From UBA4736 sp002404015 (GTDB lineage: Bacteria; Chloroflexota; Dormibacteria; Dormibacterales; Dormibacteraceae), in the NCBI GenBank assembly GCA_036747295.1, contig DAIOCN010000024.1:1-42296 (forward strand): a stretch of DNA of 42,296 bases, given 5' to 3'. This document shows positions 39,055 to 42,296 of the stretch, in pieces (positions within the stretch are counted from its first letter, which is position 1; each line of letters starts with the position of its first letter). A program made the translations under genes and the position numbers. The notes under the pieces are model-generated. The model saw only the letters and a list, made by a program, of their open reading frames with translations, searched no databases and had not been told where the DNA came from.

Positions 39055-40656
39055 GTGACTGAGGATTCGTCGCGGGCGGCGGCCGCCGCGGCCGCCGCCG
39101 TTTCCCCCGCCAGTCCGATCCTCGCCCTGCGACACCTCTCCAAGAACTTCGGCGGTGCGGCAGCCTTGGTGGACGTTGAGTTCACCGTGGGGCGTGGCGA
39201 AGTACACGGCCTGTTGGGCCAGAATGGCTCTGGCAAATCAACGCTAATCAAGGTATTGGCGGGCTTTCATGACCCCGAGCCAGGCGGTGAGCTGGAGGTG
39301 AATGGCGTGCCGGTCAGCCTGCCCCTGCGGCCGGGCGAATTTCGCCACCTTGGCATGAGCTTTGTCCACCAGGACCTGGCACTTGTACCGTCGCTTACCA
39401 CCACCGAGAACCTGGTTGTGGGACGACTGGCCGCTGCCAATGAGTGGCGGATTTCCTGGGCGGCCGAGCGCAAGCGAGCAGCCGGGATCTTCGCTCGCTA
39501 TCGAGTACAGATCGATCCGGAGGCGCAGGTCTCGGAGATCGGTCAGATACAACGCGCGCTGCTGGCAATCGTGCGAGCTGTCGAGGAGCTGCGATCTGGT
39601 CCCGCCCACAGCGCCGAGGGGACCGGCTTGCTCGTTCTCGACGAGGCAACGGCGTTTCTCCCGCAGGAGGGAATCGACCGACTGTTCGCGCTGGTTCGCG
39701 AGATCGTCGCCCAGGGAGACAGCGTCATCTTCGTGTCGCACAACCTCGATGAGGTGTTGCAGGTGACCGACCGCGTGACCGTGCTCCGGGACGGCAGGGT
39801 TGTGGGGACTGCGGTTACCGCCGAGGCTTCGCACGACAGCCTGGTGGAGATGATCGTTGGGCGGCGGCTGGCCGAGTTGGCCGACCAGGGGTCCCCCTCT
39901 TCGGCATCGGACATCGCCGTGGACGTCAAGGCGCTGAGCGCCCCGACCCTGGGGGAAGTCTCATTTCGGCTGCGGCGCGGCGAGATACTGGGCCTGACGG
40001 GGCTCCTTGGGGCCGGCCACGAGCAAATCCCGTATCTGCTGTTTGGGGCGAGGCACGCATCCGGCGGCACTTTAATTCTGGACGGAGAGGCGCTTGATCT
40101 GGGCGCGATGACCCCGAGCTCGGCCATCCGTGCCGGCATGGCGCTGGTCCCGTCAGACAGGCAGACCGACGGCAGCATCCCTACGCTCTCTGTTGCAGAC
40201 AACGTTTCGATGCAACTCCTGCACCGCTACTCATCGAGACTGGTGCTCGACCGGTGGAGGATCCTCAGAGATGCAAGCGCCGCGCTGCGCCGATTCGGCG
40301 TGCGGCCCCCCGATCCCCAGCTCGAGTATCAGGCCCTCTCGGGTGGTAACCAGCAAAAGGTCCTGCTCGCAAAATGGCTGCAGACCGCGCCCCGATTGCT
40401 GCTGCTGGATGAACCGACCATCGGCGTGGATGTCGGCGCCCGCCAGCAGATCTTCGAGCTCTTGCGGGAGGCTGCGGCGTCAGGCACATCGGTGATCTGT
40501 GCCAGCTCCGACTACGACCAACTGGCGGCCTTGTGTAACCGGGTACTCATCATCGCCCGAGGTCAGGTCGTGAGGCAGCTGGAGGGCGACGAGCTCAGCA
40601 AGGAACGGATAGCCGAGCAGTGTTTGACAAGTGTGCGGGCGATCGGCGTCTCGTGA
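39055..40656 (+). CDS. ABC transporter double ATPase (RbsA/MglA-like)
   Basis: 533 residues with two nucleotide-binding domains. Domain 1: Walker A GLLGQNGSGKSTLIK, Walker B LLVLDEATAFLPQEG, H-loop VSHNLDE; its signature is degenerate (VSEIGQIQRALLAIVRA). Domain 2: degenerate Walker A GLLGAGHEQI, intact signature LSGGNQQKVLLAKWL and Walker B LLLLDEPTIGVDVGARQQ. Mixed intact and degenerate halves are normal for CUT2 ATPases, although loss of the domain 1 signature is more extreme than usual. GTG start 10 bases after the binding-protein stop; its own stop overlaps the permease GTG. Confidence 0.9.
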   Translation: MTEDSSRAAAAAAAAVSPASPILALRHLSKNFGGAAALVDVEFTVGRGEVHGLLGQNGSGKSTLIKVLAGFHDPEPGGELEVNGVPVSLPLRPGEFRHLGMSFVHQDLALVPSLTTTENLVVGRLAAANEWRISWAAERKRAAGIFARYRVQIDPEAQVSEIGQIQRALLAIVRAVEELRSGPAHSAEGTGLLVLDEATAFLPQEGIDRLFALVREIVAQGDSVIFVSHNLDEVLQVTDRVTVLRDGRVVGTAVTAEASHDSLVEMIVGRRLAELADQGSPSSASDIAVDVKALSAPTLGEVSFRLRRGEILGLTGLLGAGHEQIPYLLFGARHASGGTLILDGEALDLGAMTPSSAIRAGMALVPSDRQTDGSIPTLSVADNVSMQLLHRYSSRLVLDRWRILRDASAALRRFGVRPPDPQLEYQALSGGNQQKVLLAKWLQTAPRLLLLDEPTIGVDVGARQQIFELLREAAASGTSVICASSDYDQLAALCNRVLIIARGQVVRQLEGDELSKERIAEQCLTSVRAIGVS

Positions 40657-41666
40657 GCGAGCAGGCTCCGGTGGAACCTTCCAACGACGCGGTGACATTA
40701 CGAGCCCGGCCGCTGAGGACGAGGGTCGCGGCGCTCCTGGAGCGGTTCGGACTCGTAATCGCATGGCTGATCGTGATCGCCGTCTTCGGGATCGTCGAGC
40801 CGGACACGTTCCTCACTCCCGCCAACTTTTCGACCATCTTCGGTTCCCAGGCGGTTCTGGTCGTGCTGACTCTGGGCTTGCTGGTTCCGCTGACCGCAGG
40901 CGACTACGACCTTTCAATCGCCGGAGTCCTGACGCTCGCGTCGATGGAGATCGCGTATCTCAACGTGAACTGGCATTGGCCGATCGCGCTCGCGATCGTC
41001 GCAGCCCTTGCGATGGGGGCGATCGTGGGGCTGGTCAATGGGCTGATAATGACCGTGTTCGACGTGGACTCCCTTATCACCACCCTGGGGACGGGCACTG
41101 TGGTGAGCGGGATCGTGATCTGGGTCAGTCACTCCAACACGATCAGTGGAATCTCCAACAGCTGGGTCAACCTGGTTGTCGGAACCCGGGTTCTGGGCGT
41201 ACCGCTGGAGTTCTACTACGGCCTGGTCCTGGCGGTGCTCATGTGGTACTTCTTCGAGTACACAGCGCTCGGCCGACGAATCCTGTTCGTGGGGCGCGGC
41301 CGAAGCGTCTCACGGCTGAGCGGACTGCACGTGCGCCGACTCCGCGTGGGGGCGATGATAACCTCAGGGGTCATCGGAGCCAGCGCCGGCGCCCTGTACG
41401 TCGGCACCTTGGGCGGCGCCGACCCGACTTCTGGCCTGACCTTTCTGCTTCCCGGGTTCGCTGCCGCCTTCCTGGGTGCGACTGCGATCATTCCCGGGCG
41501 ATTCAACCCCTGGGGCTCTTTGGTGGCCGTCTACTTCTTGGTGAGCGGGATTACCGGACTGATCATCCTGGGGGTGGAGAGCTTCGTTCAGGAACTGTTC
41601 TATGGAGGAGCGCTCGTCGTGGCTGTCGTCCTGTCGCAGATCGCCCGCCGCCGCGTTCAGCAGTAG
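40653..41666 (+). CDS. ABC transporter permease (RbsC-like, BPD_transp_2)
   Basis: 337 residues, eight or more hydrophobic helices (GLVIAWLIVIAVFGIVEP, QAVLVVLTLGLLVPLTAGDYDLSIAGVL, IALAIVAALAMGAIVGLVNGLIM, FYYGLVLAVLMWYFFEY and others). The cytoplasmic coupling segment TALGRRILFVGRGRSVSRLSGLHVRRLRV matches RbsC-type EAA loops (usually ALGRNxYAVGGNxxAA). The GTG start is in a GTGA overlap with the ATPase gene. Only one permease gene is present, consistent with a homodimeric channel. Confidence 0.9.
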   Translation: MSEQAPVEPSNDAVTLRARPLRTRVAALLERFGLVIAWLIVIAVFGIVEPDTFLTPANFSTIFGSQAVLVVLTLGLLVPLTAGDYDLSIAGVLTLASMEIAYLNVNWHWPIALAIVAALAMGAIVGLVNGLIMTVFDVDSLITTLGTGTVVSGIVIWVSHSNTISGISNSWVNLVVGTRVLGVPLEFYYGLVLAVLMWYFFEYTALGRRILFVGRGRSVSRLSGLHVRRLRVGAMITSGVIGASAGALYVGTLGGADPTSGLTFLLPGFAAAFLGATAIIPGRFNPWGSLVAVYFLVSGITGLIILGVESFVQELFYGGALVVAVVLSQIARRRVQQ

Positions 41667-41669
41667 TGA

Positions 41670-41699
41670 CTGAGGGCTGTCCGGGAAAGCGTCCCTCAG
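41670..41699 (+). terminator. weak hairpin after the ABC transporter operon
   Basis: CTGAGGG (41670-41676) pairs with CCCTCAG (41693-41699) across a 16-base loop, just past the permease stop. There is no T-run, so it may be a weak or Rho-assisted terminator. Confidence 0.35.
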
Positions 41700-41769
41700 C
41701 TGACTTGCTAAGTTCACTGCTGGTGGAGCGCCGCAAATGAGGTCGGACCGGCGTTCAGGCCAAACCCGC

Positions 41770-41782
41770 TAGAGTGGCTACC
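41770..41782 (+). promoter_or_regulatory. -10 element of a leaderless infA-like promoter
   Basis: TAGAGT (41770-41775), 7 bases, TTG at 41783. It decides the start: the upstream in-frame GTG at 41774 lies inside the -10 box itself. Confidence 0.4.
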
Positions 41783-42079
41783 TTGGCACGACGTCATTCG
41801 AACTCACCTCCCCGCCGATCCGGCCGCCGCAGTTCCCGACCCGCTCAGCCCGTTGAGCCGGACAAGGAAGCGCCGGTCGTGTTCGACGCGGTCGTCGGCC
41901 AGGCCCTTCCGAACGTGATGTTCGAGGTGGAGCTCGAGGGTGGCCACAAGGCGATCGCCTACGCCGCCGGCCGTATGCGGCGGTATCGAATCCGGATCAC
42001 ACCCGGTGATCGGATCCGAGTTGAGCTGTCGCCCTACGACCTCGACCGGGGACGGATCGTCTACCGCTACCGGGAGTAG
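41783..42079 (+). CDS. infA: divergent translation initiation factor IF-1 paralogue with basic N-terminal extension
   Basis: 98 residues. The OB-fold IF-1 core is clear: ALPNVMFEVELEGGHKAIAYAAGRMRRYRIRITPGDRIRVELSPYDLDRGRIVYRYRE, matching the canonical LPNAMF, GKMR, PGD, ELSPYDLTRGRI and YRYK landmarks. About 30 residues precede it, rich in Arg/Ser/Pro (ARRHSNSPPRRSGRRSS), where ordinary IF-1 starts almost directly. It is not next to rpmJ/rpsM/rpsK, the normal infA location, so it is likely a second copy or a relocated gene. It stands alone between the ABC operon and a convergent partial gene. Confidence 0.85.
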   Translation: MARRHSNSPPRRSGRRSSRPAQPVEPDKEAPVVFDAVVGQALPNVMFEVELEGGHKAIAYAAGRMRRYRIRITPGDRIRVELSPYDLDRGRIVYRYRE

Positions 42080-42168
42080 GTCCGTTTCAGATCCTGTACC
42101 ACCCCACCTGAGCCAATTCGGCGAGCTCGGCGCCCCGCCGCGCCTCGCTTAGCGACAGGTTCGCCTAG

Positions 42169-42296
42169 CTAGCGCTGGCCGTACTGGTGGTGGATGAACT
42201 CGTGCATCCGCTCCACCTCCGAATCCGGCACCAGATTGGGCGTCCCTAGTGCTCCGTTCGAGAAATAGCTCGACAACGGTTGACCTTTTCGAGGAT
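42169..42296 (-). CDS. 3' end of an unidentified gene (partial)
   Basis: The minus strand has an open frame running in from the window edge and stopping at 42169-42171, giving 41 C-terminal residues: GQPLSSYFSNGALGTPNLVP, then DSEVERMHEFIHHQYGQR. The codon pattern and amphipathic end look like real protein. I do not recognise the family. The gap 42080-42168 between it and infA shows nothing further. Confidence 0.45.
   Translation of the reverse strand, partial: PRKGQPLSSYFSNGALGTPNLVPDSEVERMHEFIHHQYGQR

Overview
The window is high-GC, densely packed bacterial chromosome. Many genes start with GTG or TTG, several operons begin with apparently leaderless transcripts, groESL carries a CIRCE operator, and there is a SigR/RsrA-type redox sigma/anti-sigma pair. 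Together with c-di-AMP synthesis by CdaA this points to an uncultivated Terrabacteria-type lineage (Dormibacterota, Chloroflexota or Actinomycetota-like). The phylum is an inference from gene content only. There is no rRNA, prophage, CRISPR array or classical IS transposase.

Left part (1-10034): a surface lectin-like protein, a small ABM-fold protein divergent from an acyl-CoA synthetase, a small membrane protein, then argF followed tightly by cdaA-cdaR. Next comes a 125-bp repeat in three tandem copies, glmS, and a fourth diverged repeat copy, so glmS is bracketed by the same repeat family. A secreted ScyD/ScyE-like beta-propeller protein follows on the minus strand.

Housekeeping core (10152-26350): an AcpS-NnrD fusion gene and alr; a SigR-like ECF sigma factor with its RsrA-like zinc anti-sigma factor; a small conserved-looking protein; a DUF559 nuclease gene bracketed by GC-rich inverted repeats; a CvpA-CAP fusion gene; and a long overlapping operon thiE-thiL-tsaE-tsaB-rimI-tsaD-DUF2007 that makes thiamine diphosphate and the tRNA t6A modification. 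groES-groEL with promoter, CIRCE operator and terminator follows. On the minus strand are a four-TM protein, an A-type Fe-S carrier, a cyclic-nucleotide-binding/CpaE-like ATPase fusion and a class A penicillin-binding protein. tRNA-Asp(GTC) and tRNA-Ser(CGA) close this part.

Right part (26744-41666): an accessory-looking catabolic island. Minus-strand genes encode an isochorismatase-fold amidase and a PuuE-type allantoinase. Plus-strand genes encode a CitE-like lyase, a class III CoA transferase, HyuB, an M20 carbamoylase, a cupin, HyuA, a second HyuB, and a complete ribose/CUT2-type ABC transporter (lipoprotein, double ATPase, permease). All these enzymes attack cyclic or linear ureides (hydantoins, allantoin, N-carbamoyl amino acids), so the island probably imports and degrades a ureide; the exact substrate is not readable from sequence. 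A divergent IF-1 paralogue and the 3' end of an unknown gene finish the window.

The most unusual observations are: two genes, alr and tsaD, that lack any canonical start codon where the family N-terminus must lie but carry ATA overlapping the upstream TAG stop (ATAG); a recurrent leaderless signature of TANNNT, 6 or 7 bases, then ATG/GTG/TTG; an exact SigR-type promoter in front of sigR; the DUF559 inverted-repeat cassette; and several domain fusions (AcpS-NnrD, CvpA-CAP, cNMP-CpaE).
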